Part shown: positions 49,555 through 58,485 of the stretch, piece after piece
Layout: each line of letters opens with the position of its first letter
How positions within the stretch are numbered: position 1 is the first letter of the stretch
Source of the DNA: Paraniabella ginsengisoli
Lineage (GTDB): Bacteria; Bacteroidota; Bacteroidia; Chitinophagales; Chitinophagaceae
Direction: 5' to 3'
Assembly: GCF_022513635.1 (NCBI RefSeq)
Contig: NZ_JAKWBL010000005.1
Coordinates: 21,962 to 85,961 of the forward strand
Length of the DNA: 64,000 nucleotides
Notes under the pieces: model-generated
Databases searched by the model: none
The model's input: only the letters and a program-made list of their open reading frames with translations
Told to the model about the DNA's origin: nothing
Position numbers and translations under genes: made by a program

Positions 49555-50703
49555 TTATTTTACGACAGCTGTGATTACTTTTGAATAACTGGCTGTTCCA
49601 TCTTTATCTACCTGTTTGATGCGTACATATACTTTTTCCGCCGTTGCAGAAATATCGTTATCATTCTTTGAGCAGCCATATAATACAGCACTCATGCCTA
49701 CTATCATTAAGATAGATCCTAACCATTTGTTTCGACGGAACATCATACCCATGCTTAATAAGAACACAGATACACCCATTACTGCCATACCGCTTAACGG
49801 AATACTTTGCTCATATTGAATGCTTAGGTCTGAATTGCCTTCAGCCGCCTTGCTGCTGATATTGCTGCCCGCCTTGCTCCAGCTTTTTCCATCTTTCGAC
49901 ACTTCTATCTCAAAATGATCATTACTTTTTTCAGTTAATGTTTGCCAGTTAACATTTAAGGCGTTTCCTTTGATCTCTGCTATAACGTTCCCGAAATGAA
50001 CCGGTAATGATGTCGCAACCGCACATCCTCCACGGAACCTAATAAAGCCTGAGCCATTTCTATCAGCGGCTGTGTTCCTAACCGAAAGAGTAATCTTACT
50101 AATGGCTGTTTCAAAATAAAAAGTCACTCTTGCAGTTCCTGGATCGCTTGGATTGTTTCCTCCATCAATTTTTGTAGTTGCGTTATTAGTGCCTGAATTT
50201 GTTACACGAGTAGCTGCGGCATAAGAACCGGCATCGGGTGTAAAAGTGGTATATCGAACGGGATTACCATTTATATCATAAGCTGTTATTACAGCTTCTT
50301 CGCTTCCGCCGCTAGACATAGCAAAATTCCCTATATATAAATAAAATTTTTCATACGGCTTATTAAATGTAATCGTTTCGCCTCTGTATGTGTTTCCTCC
50401 AGTTGTTCCATTAGAAAGGCTTTCAAGATTAAGATCAAAGCCAGAAGTCCATTTAATACCTCCTGTGCCCGATGTATGCACTTTGGTGGTAGTAAATGTA
50501 AGTCCATCGATGGGAGTAGTTATGGGGCTTGTGGCGCTGTTATTGTTGTATAAATAAGTGGGGCTTGTTGGAAAGCTCATAGTAGTACCTGAAATTGTTG
50601 ATGTGGAACTATTTGCAGCGCATTGCGCATTTAGCTTAACGCCCTGAAAGTTTAGAGCAAATAACATTAAAGAACAAACAAGTAAATTTAATTTAGATTT
50701 CAT
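49555..50703 (-). CDS. Surface protein C: near-duplicate of B with shared split-Fn3 C-terminus
   Basis: A 382-residue exported protein that differs from protein B at only about 11 positions. Signal peptide MKSKLNLLVCSLMLFALNFQ. The N-terminal beta-rich domain (FNKPYEKFYLYIGNFAMSSG) ends near residue 230. The C-terminal module follows from LPVHFGNVIAEIKG, with the insert [40 protein letters not shown], then SKNDND and [20 protein letters not shown]. The duplication unit is about 1.35 kb and includes the upstream TTCGAT boxes and the downstream hairpin. The two copies could be allelic-like variants for antigenic change or dosage. Confidence 0.8.
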   Translation of the reverse strand: MKSKLNLLVCSLMLFALNFQGVKLNAQCAANSSTSTISGTTMSFPTSPTYLYNNNSATSPITTPIDGLTFTTTKVHTSGTGGIKWTSGFDLNLESLSNGTTGGNTYRGETITFNKPYEKFYLYIGNFAMSSGGSEEAVITAYDINGNPVRYTTFTPDAGSYAAATRVTNSGTNNATTKIDGGNNPSDPGTARVTFYFETAISKITLSVRNTAADRNGSGFIRFRGGCAVATSLPVHFGNVIAEIKGNALNVNWQTLTEKSNDHFEIEVSKDGKSWSKAGSNISSKAAEGNSDLSIQYEQSIPLSGMAVMGVSVFLLSMGMMFRRNKWLGSILMIVGMSAVLYGCSKNDNDISATAEKVYVRIKQVDKDGTASYSKVITAVVK

Positions 50704-50801
50704 ATAATTGATTTTAAGAGAACTGTTGAAAATAATAGCAAGCTGACATAGTCACTTTCATGACACGAAAGTAGAAAACCGAAAAACCCACTTTTATTTA
50801 T

Positions 50802-50828
50802 TTCGATGAATCAGCAACCTCATTCGAT
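50802..50828 (-). promoter_or_regulatory. Two TTCGAT boxes at 21-bp spacing upstream of gene C
   Basis: TTCGAT at 50802 and 50823, 99-125 bases upstream of the C start, in the same context as upstream of B (TTTCGATGAATCAGCAACCT then CATTCGATGAACTCGATAGT). Confidence 0.65.
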
Positions 50829-50854
50829 GAACTCGATAGTATGCTAGATAAAAA

Positions 50855-50884
50855 AGTCGGAAGTCAACAATGTGACACCCGACT
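50855..50884 (-). terminator. Family-type terminator after gene D
   Basis: AGTCGGAAGTCA / TGACACCCGACT with one mismatch and loop ACAATG, followed on the minus strand by TTTTTAT, 22 bases beyond the stop of gene D. Confidence 0.75.
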
Positions 50885-50905
50885 TTACAGAAAAAGACAA
50901 TTTCC

Positions 50906-52627
50906 TTACTTCATAATAGCTGTTACCACTTTCGAATAACTGGCTGTGCCATCTTTATCTACCTGTTTGATGCGTACGTATACTTTTTCTGCTGTTGCAG
51001 AAATATCGTTATCATTTTTACTACAGCCGTATAATACCGCGCTTATGCCTACTATCATTAAGACAGATCCTAACCATTTGTTTCGACGGAACATTATACC
51101 CATGCTTAATAAAAACATAGATACACCCATTACAGCCATGCCGCTTAATGGAATGCTTTGCTGATAATTAATAGCGACATCTGAATTTCCTCCATCACCC
51201 TTGCTGATTATATTGTTACTGGCTTTGTTCCATTTTTTGCCGTCTTTCGATATTTCTATTTCGAAATGGTCATTATTCTTTTCAGTTACCGTTGCCCAGT
51301 TTACCTGCAACGTTCCGCTTTGGATATAAGCAGTTACATTGTCAAAAGTAACTGGTAATGCCTGTGCACAATTTGCCGAATAAGTTTTCCAACTATTATT
51401 AGCAGGTGCGGCGCAAGTAGCATTAGTACGTCCGTTCGCGTCTACCTGGCTGGCAGTTACTGTATATCCAGTACTGTTAACAGTATAAACATTTGTTCCC
51501 GCTTCCGCTGCATCAGAACAGCCGTCACCATCACTATCTAAATCTAAATAATCAGGAAGACCTGTGCCATCTGTATTGACAGGTGAAGCGCAAGTTACAT
51601 TTGCGCGACCATCAGGACAGCCTGTACCCCAATTGGGAGACGGCAACCGGCAATCAGTCACAGTAGTACCGCTGGGTGGCGTACAGCCAGACTCATAAAC
51701 ATCTGCAATACCGTCATTATCACTATCTAAATCCTGATGATCAGGTACACCATCCCCATCCGTATCTCTTACACTTCCAGCGTTCATTGCAACTCTGTCT
51801 ATTACGAAATCATCTTCCGGATTCTGAGCTCCCAAAGTTTTAAATACTAAATAATATTGATCTGTGGAAGAATTAACCGAAAAAGACATCTGAAGCGTTC
51901 TATACCCAGCACCTTGTGTTCCACCGGTATATGGAGGACCAGGGTCAACATAATGCAAAGTACTTAATGCAGCCTGATGAAGTGTTTGTTCAACCTGGTT
52001 AGTGGTTCCATTATATAAGTATACTGCATAATCCTCGTTAGGTGCCCCTGAATTACCTCTTAACGCAATATCAAACTCTAAATTATAATTAATTGTACTA
52101 TTCAGGGTTTGATCAAATTTATAAACTATCGGAGTATTAGGGTCTTCTGTTAGCACATTCAAAATTCCGGTACTGGCATTGCTACCACCAATTGACGCAA
52201 ATATGCCGCCGGTAAGAGGAGAATTAACCTGTCCATTATTAGCCCCATATGAAAATGTTGTTAAAGAGGGCGTATAAGGATGGGGTGTTGAATAATTATA
52301 ATTAGACCCATAAGCATTTGTGCCTACACCTACAAACCAGCCATTATTGGTGAGCGCAGGTTCACCACTCACAGTAAATCCTCCATCCTTAATTAGGTTC
52401 GTAAAATATTCAGGGCTTTCAACAATATCCTTGATCCCGTCATTATCATCATCTACATCTTTATCATTGCACACACCGTCGCCATCTAAATCATCTCCAG
52501 CAGCCGTGCCACCCAGTACACCACCGCAAGATATGGTTGTACACTGTGCAGCAGTATATTGTATATTAAAAAATAAAGACCCTAAAAATAGAAACAAGGG
52601 TATAAAAAACACATTGAGTTTTTTCAT
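50906..52627 (-). CDS. Surface protein D: TSP3 repeats, variable domain, shared split-Fn3 C-terminus
   Basis: A 573-residue exported protein built like protein A. Signal peptide [23 protein letters not shown]3 repeat [20 protein letters not shown]. The middle domain differs from [21 protein letters not shown] up to [20 protein letters not shown], a carbohydrate-binding-like jelly-roll of about 200 residues. TSP3 repeats then return almost identical to A ([40 protein letters not shown]). The C-terminal module starts at [15 protein letters not shown] with insert [41 protein letters not shown] and D thus share both ends and differ in the centre, a mosaic pattern. Function unknown. Confidence 0.8.
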   Translation of the reverse strand: MKKLNVFFIPLFLFLGSLFFNIQYTAAQCTTISCGGVLGGTAAGDDLDGDGVCNDKDVDDDNDGIKDIVESPEYFTNLIKDGGFTVSGEPALTNNGWFVGVGTNAYGSNYNYSTPHPYTPSLTTFSYGANNGQVNSPLTGGIFASIGGSNASTGILNVLTEDPNTPIVYKFDQTLNSTINYNLEFDIALRGNSGAPNEDYAVYLYNGTTNQVEQTLHQAALSTLHYVDPGPPYTGGTQGAGYRTLQMSFSVNSSTDQYYLVFKTLGAQNPEDDFVIDRVAMNAGSVRDTDGDGVPDHQDLDSDNDGIADVYESGCTPPSGTTVTDCRLPSPNWGTGCPDGRANVTCASPVNTDGTGLPDYLDLDSDGDGCSDAAEAGTNVYTVNSTGYTVTASQVDANGRTNATCAAPANNSWKTYSANCAQALPVTFDNVTAYIQSGTLQVNWATVTEKNNDHFEIEISKDGKKWNKASNNIISKGDGGNSDVAINYQQSIPLSGMAVMGVSMFLLSMGIMFRRNKWLGSVLMIVGISAVLYGCSKNDNDISATAEKVYVRIKQVDKDGTASYSKVVTAIMK

Positions 52628-52733
52628 AATTTTTTGACTTGTAGTTGTTGGTAGCTAAAACACAGGAGGTTATAACTTTCTGTTGTTATTTTCCCCGCAA
52701 AAGAACCAAAAACTCAGGTCGATTATCAATAAA

Positions 52734-52781
52734 TTCGATAATCCTATATGATTTTTCGATTAAGCAGAAACCTCATTCGAT
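52734..52781 (-). promoter_or_regulatory. Three TTCGAT boxes at 21-bp spacing upstream of gene D
   Basis: TTCGAT at 52734, 52755 and 52776, exactly 21 bp apart, 107-154 bases upstream of the D start. Context close to that of gene A (AAATTCGATAATCCTATATG). Confidence 0.7.
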
Positions 52782-52806
52782 GAAGCTCAATTTTGTGATA
52801 AAAAAA

Positions 52807-52831
52807 TCGGATGCCAACAAGTGACATCCGA
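52807..52831 (-). terminator. Family-type terminator after gene E
   Basis: TCGGATGCCA / TGACATCCGA with one mismatch and loop ACAAG, followed on the minus strand by TTTTTTATC, 25 bases beyond the stop of gene E. Confidence 0.8.
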
Positions 52832-52855
52832 CTTTATATAAAATGGTAATTTTTC

Positions 52856-54621
52856 TTATTTCACGATAGCTGTTACTACTTTCGAATAACTGGCTGTGCC
52901 ATCTTTATCCACCTGCTTGATGCGTACATATACTTTTTCACCCGTTGCAGAAATATCGTTATCATTCTTTGAGCAGCCATATAATACAGCACTCATGCCT
53001 ACTATCATTAAGACAGATCCTAACCATTTGTTTCGACGGAACATCATACCCATGCTTAATAAAAATATAGATACACCCATTACTGCCATACCGCTTAATG
53101 GAAAGCTTTGTTCGTACTCAATACTTTCATCTGAATTACCATCAGTTGCTTTGCTGCTAATGCTATTGCCCACCTTACTCCAGGTGCTGCCGTCTTTCGA
53201 TACTTCAATTTCAAAATGGTCGCAAGCTTTTTCAGACTCTGTTGTCCAACTTACTACAAACCCACCATCTTGTATACGGGCAACAACGTTACCAAAGGTA
53301 ACAGGTAATGCAATATTACAAGACGAAGCATTAGCTGCATCTCCGCTTATCACCCAGCCGTTTGCCGGAAGCGTTGTATTACGTGCTGTTTCCACTTCTG
53401 TTTCTGGAGAATAGGTGCGCCCGGTGGCCCCCAATATAACATTGCTTGGAACAGCAGCGCCGCTACTACCATTGGCCCAACCCAAAAGTGTTCTGCTATA
53501 ATTAACACAACCCATACCGTTATTGCTGAGCATATCTGCCATACTTTGCCCCGCAGTACTGTTAACAGATGAAATATCCCAATTGCCCAAGTTTTGATCG
53601 AAGGCCGTGGCGCCATTAAACATGTTGCTCATATTAGTTACGCTTCCGGTATTCCAATCGCTAATATCCTGGTTAAAGGCAGTAGCATTGATAAACATGC
53701 TGCTCATATTAGTTGCGCCGCCCGTATTCCAACCGCCAATATTCTGATTAAAAGCGTCAGCATTATCAAACATACGTGACATATTAGTGACGTTCGCTGT
53801 ATTCCAACCACTTATATCCTGATTAAAAGCGTCAGCATTATTAAACAGGCGCGACATATTAGTAACGCTTGCCGTATTCCAACCGCTTATATCCTGATTA
53901 AAGGCAATAGCATTATTAAACATTTGTGCCATGTTATTTACCATCCCGGTATTCCAGCCGCTTATGTCCTGGTTAAACGCCGAAGCACCGATAAACATAC
54001 CCTGCATTGTAGTTACATTTGCCGTGTTCCAACTACTTATATCCTGGTTAAAAACCGTGGTATTTACAAAGGTTCCGAACATATCTGTTACATTACTCAC
54101 ATCCCAGCTATTAATATTAGCCGGGCCATTCAAATTTGAACAATCGAAAAACATATTCCGCATCGACGTAACGTTGCTTAAATTGGGTATATCAGTAGCC
54201 GTTATATTTAAATTAGAGCAGGCATTAAAAGCCTGGTTCATGCTTGACCACGGAACTGCACCCCATTGGGTTACATCTATCAGTTTTGTAGCATCAGCTC
54301 CATTGCCTGAAAAACGTCGAAGGTTTGTGGGTGTAACAGAAAGGGTTAAAACATCACCAGGACTGAGTGCCACGTTGTCAATGTTATTCCCTGCAAAAGT
54401 TGAAGCACTAAAAGAGCCTGAACCTGTGGTTATAACACCTGTACCAGAAGTTTTAGACCAGGTGTAGCTTGCAGTACCACTAGTTTGTACGGCAACAGTA
54501 AGAGTATTATCGGTTGTACCGCCTGTAGGCAAGGCCCACTTTGTGATAAAATTCTGGGCTTGTGACATAAACCCGGACAACAAAAAATAAGGGACACGAA
54601 TAGATTTTTTCTACTTAGCAT
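52856..54621 (-). CDS. Surface protein E: BspA-like repeats plus shared split-Fn3 C-terminus (one frameshift)
   Basis: A 588-residue exported protein. The true start is the ATG at 54621: MLSRKNLFVSLIFLLSGFMS followed by QAQ is a clear signal peptide once one base is added to the A run at 54582-54587. Residues about 90-400 belong to the BspA-like DUF285 family, with about seven 25-residue repeats of the type FNQDISGWNTASVTNMSRLF plus NNADA. In other species such surface proteins bind host or matrix molecules. The C-terminal module starts at LPVTFGNVVARIQ, with insert [40 protein letters not shown]. Unlike the other family genes it lacks upstream TTCGAT boxes. Confidence 0.82.
53560..54085 (-). 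repeat. 75-bp tandem repeats within gene E
   Basis: About seven imperfect 75-bp units encode the 25-residue BspA-like repeats (TTAAAGGCAATAGCATTATT, TATCCTGATTAAAAGCGTCA style on the plus strand). Near-identical neighbouring units make this stretch prone to copy-number change by recombination or slippage, and to assembly collapse. Confidence 0.75.
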
Positions 54622-54948
54622 AGATCATTTTTAGAGGTTAGGTAACTTTTTTAGGGACAAGTACCGGGATAAAGGTTTTTGTTTGGGCTTAAAATAATTT
54701 TGAGGACTTACTGACAAAGATAAGATACAGATAGAATATAATTACATTAAGCAAGAGGAAAAAGAGGCTTCGGACCGAAAATAAATTTATTAAATGCGAT
54801 TCTGGTATTGATTTTTGTAAATAGTACACATTTATTACTACTTTGTGAAATGCACGAGGCCAGTCCTTAAATAAGATACTATCTGCAAAATTAGGAAAAG
54901 CGATATACTGAAGATATGTTGCTTGAGCTTGCTGTTATGACATAAAAA
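54622..54948. other. Upstream region of gene E without TTCGAT boxes
   Basis: About 330 AT-rich bases between gene E and the terminator of gene F. Unlike the upstream regions of the other five family genes it contains no TTCGAT box at any spacing. I see no gene. A promoter of E must be here but no clear TAnnTTTG box is apparent. Confidence 0.4.
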
Positions 54949-54978
54949 ATCGGATGCCAGATTAATCTGACATCCGAT
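54949..54978 (-). terminator. Family-type terminator after gene F
   Basis: ATCGGATGCCAG / CTGACATCCGAT with one mismatch and loop ATTAAT, followed on the minus strand by TTTTTTATG, 21 bases beyond the stop of gene F. Confidence 0.8.
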
Positions 54979-54998
54979 CCATATATAATTATAATTTC

Positions 54999-56938
54999 TT
55001 ACTTCACGATAGCTGTTACTACTTTCGAATAACTGGCTGTGCCATCTTTATCTACCTGTTTAATGCGTACATATACTTTTTCCGCCTTTGTAGAAATATC
55101 GTTATCATTCTTCGTGCAGCCGTATAATACCGCGCTCATGCCTACGATCATTAATACAGATCCGAACCATTTGTTTCGACGGAACATCATACCCATGCTT
55201 AATAAAAATATAGATACACCCATTACTGCCATACCGCTTAATGAAATGCTTTGCTCATATTGAATGCTTATATCTGAATTGCCGCCTGTAGCTTTGCTAC
55301 TGATATTGCTACCGGCTTTGCTCCAGCTTTTCCCATCGCTTGACACTTCTATTTCGAAATGATCATTATTCTTTTCAGTTAAGGTTTGCCAGCTTACCTG
55401 TAACATATCATTTTGTATCCAGGCAGCTATGCTTCCCATCGGTGCAGGTAGTGCCATGGGTAGCATTGACTTGGAAGACAAGCAGCCCAGGTTTACATAT
55501 CCATTAAGTATTTCTACTGCAGGGTAAACCGGGCCATGGCTAACACCCCTGCATCTACTGCTACAAAGTCGTAAATATTTAAAACTTCTTTACTGATGCC
55601 ACCAACTACCCGCGTTGCAACTACATGTAAAGCTGCCGTACCATCTGGTTGAGGTTCAAGGCTAGCCGTAATTACATCGCCGTATGTTGGCGTATAGTTA
55701 GGAACGACCTCTATATAGCTTGAGTAGTCATTGATATAAAGCTGATTTCCCTGAATGTACACATTTGCCGACCAGTTTGTGGTATAATTAATTCCGTAAG
55801 ACGAATGATTGATTACATTATAACCAATACCGTTGAAATTGGGATTAGCTGCCCAGCCTAATACGAATACATCAAAGTTCTGAGTATTATTACCTTGTTT
55901 ATAGGTTGCGGTGATTGATGTCGCATGCGTTGAAAGATCATTTGGTTCTCCTGATTTTACTATAACGTTATAATTTGGAGCGGAAGTGATACGGTCATTT
56001 GTTGCAACCAAAGCCAATCTTATATTGGTACCGTCATTATAAATATAGCTACTGGCAGCTCCGCCGCCCGTATTTCTTTGCTGCCAATCGGAAGTTGTAG
56101 GATAACCGTTGATTTCTTCACAAGCCTGTGCCACAGGGCTTGCAGGAGTATAGTTTACTACATCATTTTGCAAACAACCTAAATTGGTAGCACCACTTGG
56201 AATAGTTAATGCGGGATGTACTGCATCGGTTGTGCTGTACGTAACATTGGCGGCGGTAACTGCATTATACTGGTAATAATCGACAACCGTCGTAGAAACC
56301 CCACCCACTACTCTTTTAACAACTACATGCATAGCAGCTGTGCCATCTGGCTGAGGAACAAGGCTGGCCGAAATGGAATCGCCGTAGGTAAGTACATAAG
56401 AAAATGGTGCGCTATTAAGAGCCAAATTACCCTGAGCAGTATTTACATATAATATGTTATCCTGTCCATATACATTTGCCAGCCAGATATTGCTATAAGT
56501 GCCGAAAATAGGGGGATCGACCTGGTTATATGCAGCTCCCGGAAAGGAAGCACCATAAGACCAACCCATCGTCCAGGTATTATAATTTTGCGTAGCAGCC
56601 CCTGGTTTGTAAACCACTTCAACGGTTGACATTTGGTTGGTGAGATTAATGGCCTCTGCCGATTTAACGATGGTGTTGTAATAAGAAGCGGTTAGCCCGA
56701 TTCGGGAATTGTCGGATTTGTTGGCTAATCTTATATTGGTGCCATCATCATAAATATAGCGGTTAGCCTGAATTCCACCAGTGTTGGTTTGTTGCCACTC
56801 GGTTGTTGCGGGATAAGTACCATTGATGGTTTCGCACTGGGCAAATGAGACACTACTAATAGCGGATAATAAAAAAAGTGTAAATAGGGTACACATTCTC
56901 CTCGTTATAGAGGGTAAGCATAGGTTTGTACTGGCCAT
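54999..56938 (-). CDS. Surface protein F: two duplicated beta domains plus shared split-Fn3 C-terminus (one frameshift)
   Basis: Two apparent genes form one 646-residue protein. A GGG run at 55522-55524 is one base short; repair joins LAMARFTP to AVEILNGYVNLGCLSSKS. The signal peptide is CTLFTLFLLSAISSVSFAQ. Two copies of a 200-residue domain follow: CETINGTYPATTEWQQTNTG ... SISASLVPQPDGTAAMHVVV, then CEEINGYPTTSDWQQRNTGG ... VITASLEPQPDGTAALHVVA. They look like lectin- or laminin-G-like beta-sandwiches. The C-terminal module (ALPAPMGSIAAWIQND) carries [40 protein letters not shown]. Function unknown; probable cell-surface adhesin or sugar binder. Confidence 0.8.
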
Positions 56939-57580
56939 TTTTTTATATTAATAGGTTAGAGAAAAGACATGCATCTTTTACTATATAAAACTACCCGCCA
57001 GAAAAAGTATTATTCCATTAATTTCGATAAACACCAGAAAAATTTCGATAAAACCAGATATTTCTTCGATTAAATACTCACTTGTTGTGTCAAAAGTGAG
57101 TTTGTGCGTGGTTGTACACATTGTCTTTTAGGTTAGAAACCTATAGAAAAAGGGGCATATTTTATTCATCTTACTGAGTAGTAACTGGAGCTTGTTTGGA
57201 AATTGTACAAATAGGTCAGCCTACAGGTTTTAAGAGGTCTATTAAGGTGCCGATTTGTTTTTAAGCATGATTAAAAAACACTATCTATGCATTTATTTTT
57301 TAAATCTAACCAAGCTTTGTAAGATTATCTGCTATATCGTTTCTTTAACTTAAAAAAATCCCCACGCACGATATGCGTAGGGAATACATTTATAAAAAGA
57401 AGAATATCAGGCTGCAAAACTTTACCGCTTTCGAATACACTTTTATTGGTTCGATAAAATCAAAAAAACTGATTCCCCCTGACCAATGATCTATTATATT
57501 ATCAGGCCAAGCCTGTGTTTCATCAACTTTGGCATGGTTTTGTTTAAATGTTATAAAACAACCCATTAAACCTTATCGTT
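56939..57580. other. Divergent intergenic region of about 640 bases
   Basis: This gap lies between gene F and the plus-strand outer-membrane gene. Besides the three TTCGAT boxes of F it contains CTTTCGAATAC (57429) and GGTTCGATAAA (57448), about 20 bases apart, near the plus-strand gene and in the opposite relative orientation. No reading frame looks real. A short GC-rich inverted repeat CCCCACGCACGATATGCGTAGGG-like hairpin lies near 57361-57383, beside an AAAAAA stretch. Confidence 0.4.
57023..57070 (-). promoter_or_regulatory. Three TTCGAT boxes at 21-bp spacing upstream of gene F
   Basis: TTCGAT at 57023, 57044 and 57065, exactly 21 bp apart, 85-132 bases upstream of the F start. Extended sequences are ATTTCGATAAACACC, ATTTCGATAAAACCA and TCTTCGATTAAATAC. 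The gene context differs from A-D, so conservation of the boxes and spacing alone argues for function. Confidence 0.7.
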
Positions 57581-58002
57581 ATGAAAAAAATATTCAATTT
57601 AACCGCGCTTTTTTAGGTATTACAATTGCTGGACAAGCGCAAGGCTTTGCCGTTAGCGACAAAGTAATGATTGGCCATAGCTGGACCGTTGGTAACCGAA
57701 ATGATGAAGACCTGAAACGCGCCTTTCACCCTACTGTCGCATTTGGACGCAGTATTGTTTATAATTTCAGCGACAATGTGGGTATTGGCCTTGGAACTTT
57801 CTTTAGTACAGAAGGTGGAAGTTTTAAAATTGATAATGATAGTGAAGCCAAAAAAGCTGAACAGCGTATGAATTATATTCGTATACCACTTGGCGCTATG
57901 TTCACTTTTGGAGACCCCGCCAATAAAGTAAGGCCACGCTTAGGTATTGGAGGATCTGTTGGATTTTTAGTTGGTGGTAAAACTTATTTTGTTCCCTTTT
58001 AA
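57581..58002 (+). CDS. Outer-membrane beta-barrel protein, truncated (one frameshift)
   Basis: The start of a small porin-like beta-barrel protein. The ATG at 57581 gives MKKIFNLTALF; a T run at 57609-57614 is one base short, and repair yields FLGITIAGQAQGFAVSDKVM, a signal peptide. Strands alternate as in outer-membrane barrels: FGRSIVYNFSDNVGIGLGTF, RMNYIRIPLGAMFTFG, VRPRLGIGGSVGFLVGGKTY. It stops after FVPF at 140 residues, well short of the about 190-220 expected, just before glycoside hydrolase fragments. The missing C-terminal strands, needed for BAM recognition, suggest a broken gene or a deletion junction. Confidence 0.65.
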
Positions 58003-58028
58003 TCAGTTTAAAAATTGGAGATATTGAA

Positions 58029-58455
58029 ATGGCTTCATTTAAAAATGCTTACACCCAGGCTCCTGCCTTTCGAAAAGGAACTATAATCAGTTGGCATCAG
58101 GACGGAATTTTCTTTGCCCGTATGGGAATGAAACATGAAGCCGCAAATTATAACACGAAAAAATTAAAAGATAGCGAAAGGCGATTTCCTACTTTTTTGG
58201 GGGCCGGGCCATGATTGGACGCCTGATCATAACTGGGGCGGCTCCGGAATGATAGGATTACAGGAAATGCTATTGCAGACTGTCGGAGATAAAATTGCTG
58301 TGCTGCCTGCCTGGCCGCCAGATTGGGATGTCTCTTTTAAACTGTCTGCGCCGCATAGTACTATTGTAGAAGTTGAGTACATAAAAGGAAAGTTTAGGAT
58401 GCTGAAAATTACGCCTGTAGCACGTCAAAAGATATCATTTTGCCTGAACGTATAG
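58029..58455 (+). pseudogene. C-terminal fragment of a large glycoside hydrolase
   Basis: About 140 codons matching the C-terminal end of a large polysaccharide-degrading enzyme. After removing one extra T near 58193-58198 the frame reads RRFPTFWGPGHDWTPDHNWG, then GSGMIGLQEMLLQTVGDKIA, LLPAWPPDWDVSFKL-like text and VEVEYIKGKFRMLKITPVAR. I recall this ending from DUF5703/GH95-type hydrolases. No N-terminal part is present upstream; the truncated barrel gene lies there instead. It is a remnant of a deletion. Confidence 0.55.
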
Positions 58456-58485
58456 CCCCTTAACCCACTACATAGTAAAAAAAAT

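Noticed and set aside
53560..54085. Regular 75-bp repeats resembling a CRISPR or satellite array
   Set aside because: The period is 75 bp without alternating unique spacers, and it translates into the BspA-like 25-residue repeat in one frame.
48243..55263. Antisense open frames beginning [14 protein letters not shown], repeated in several of the surface genes
   Set aside because: They lie exactly opposite the conserved C-terminal module and repeat only because that module repeats. They have no own promoter or signal, and the coding strand explains the conservation.
57429..57455. TTCGAT box pair regulating the outer-membrane gene at 57581
   Set aside because: Only one exact TTCGAT with a TTCGAA partner at 20 bp, not 21, and in the opposite orientation to the gene compared with the surface-protein promoters. 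Not convincing.
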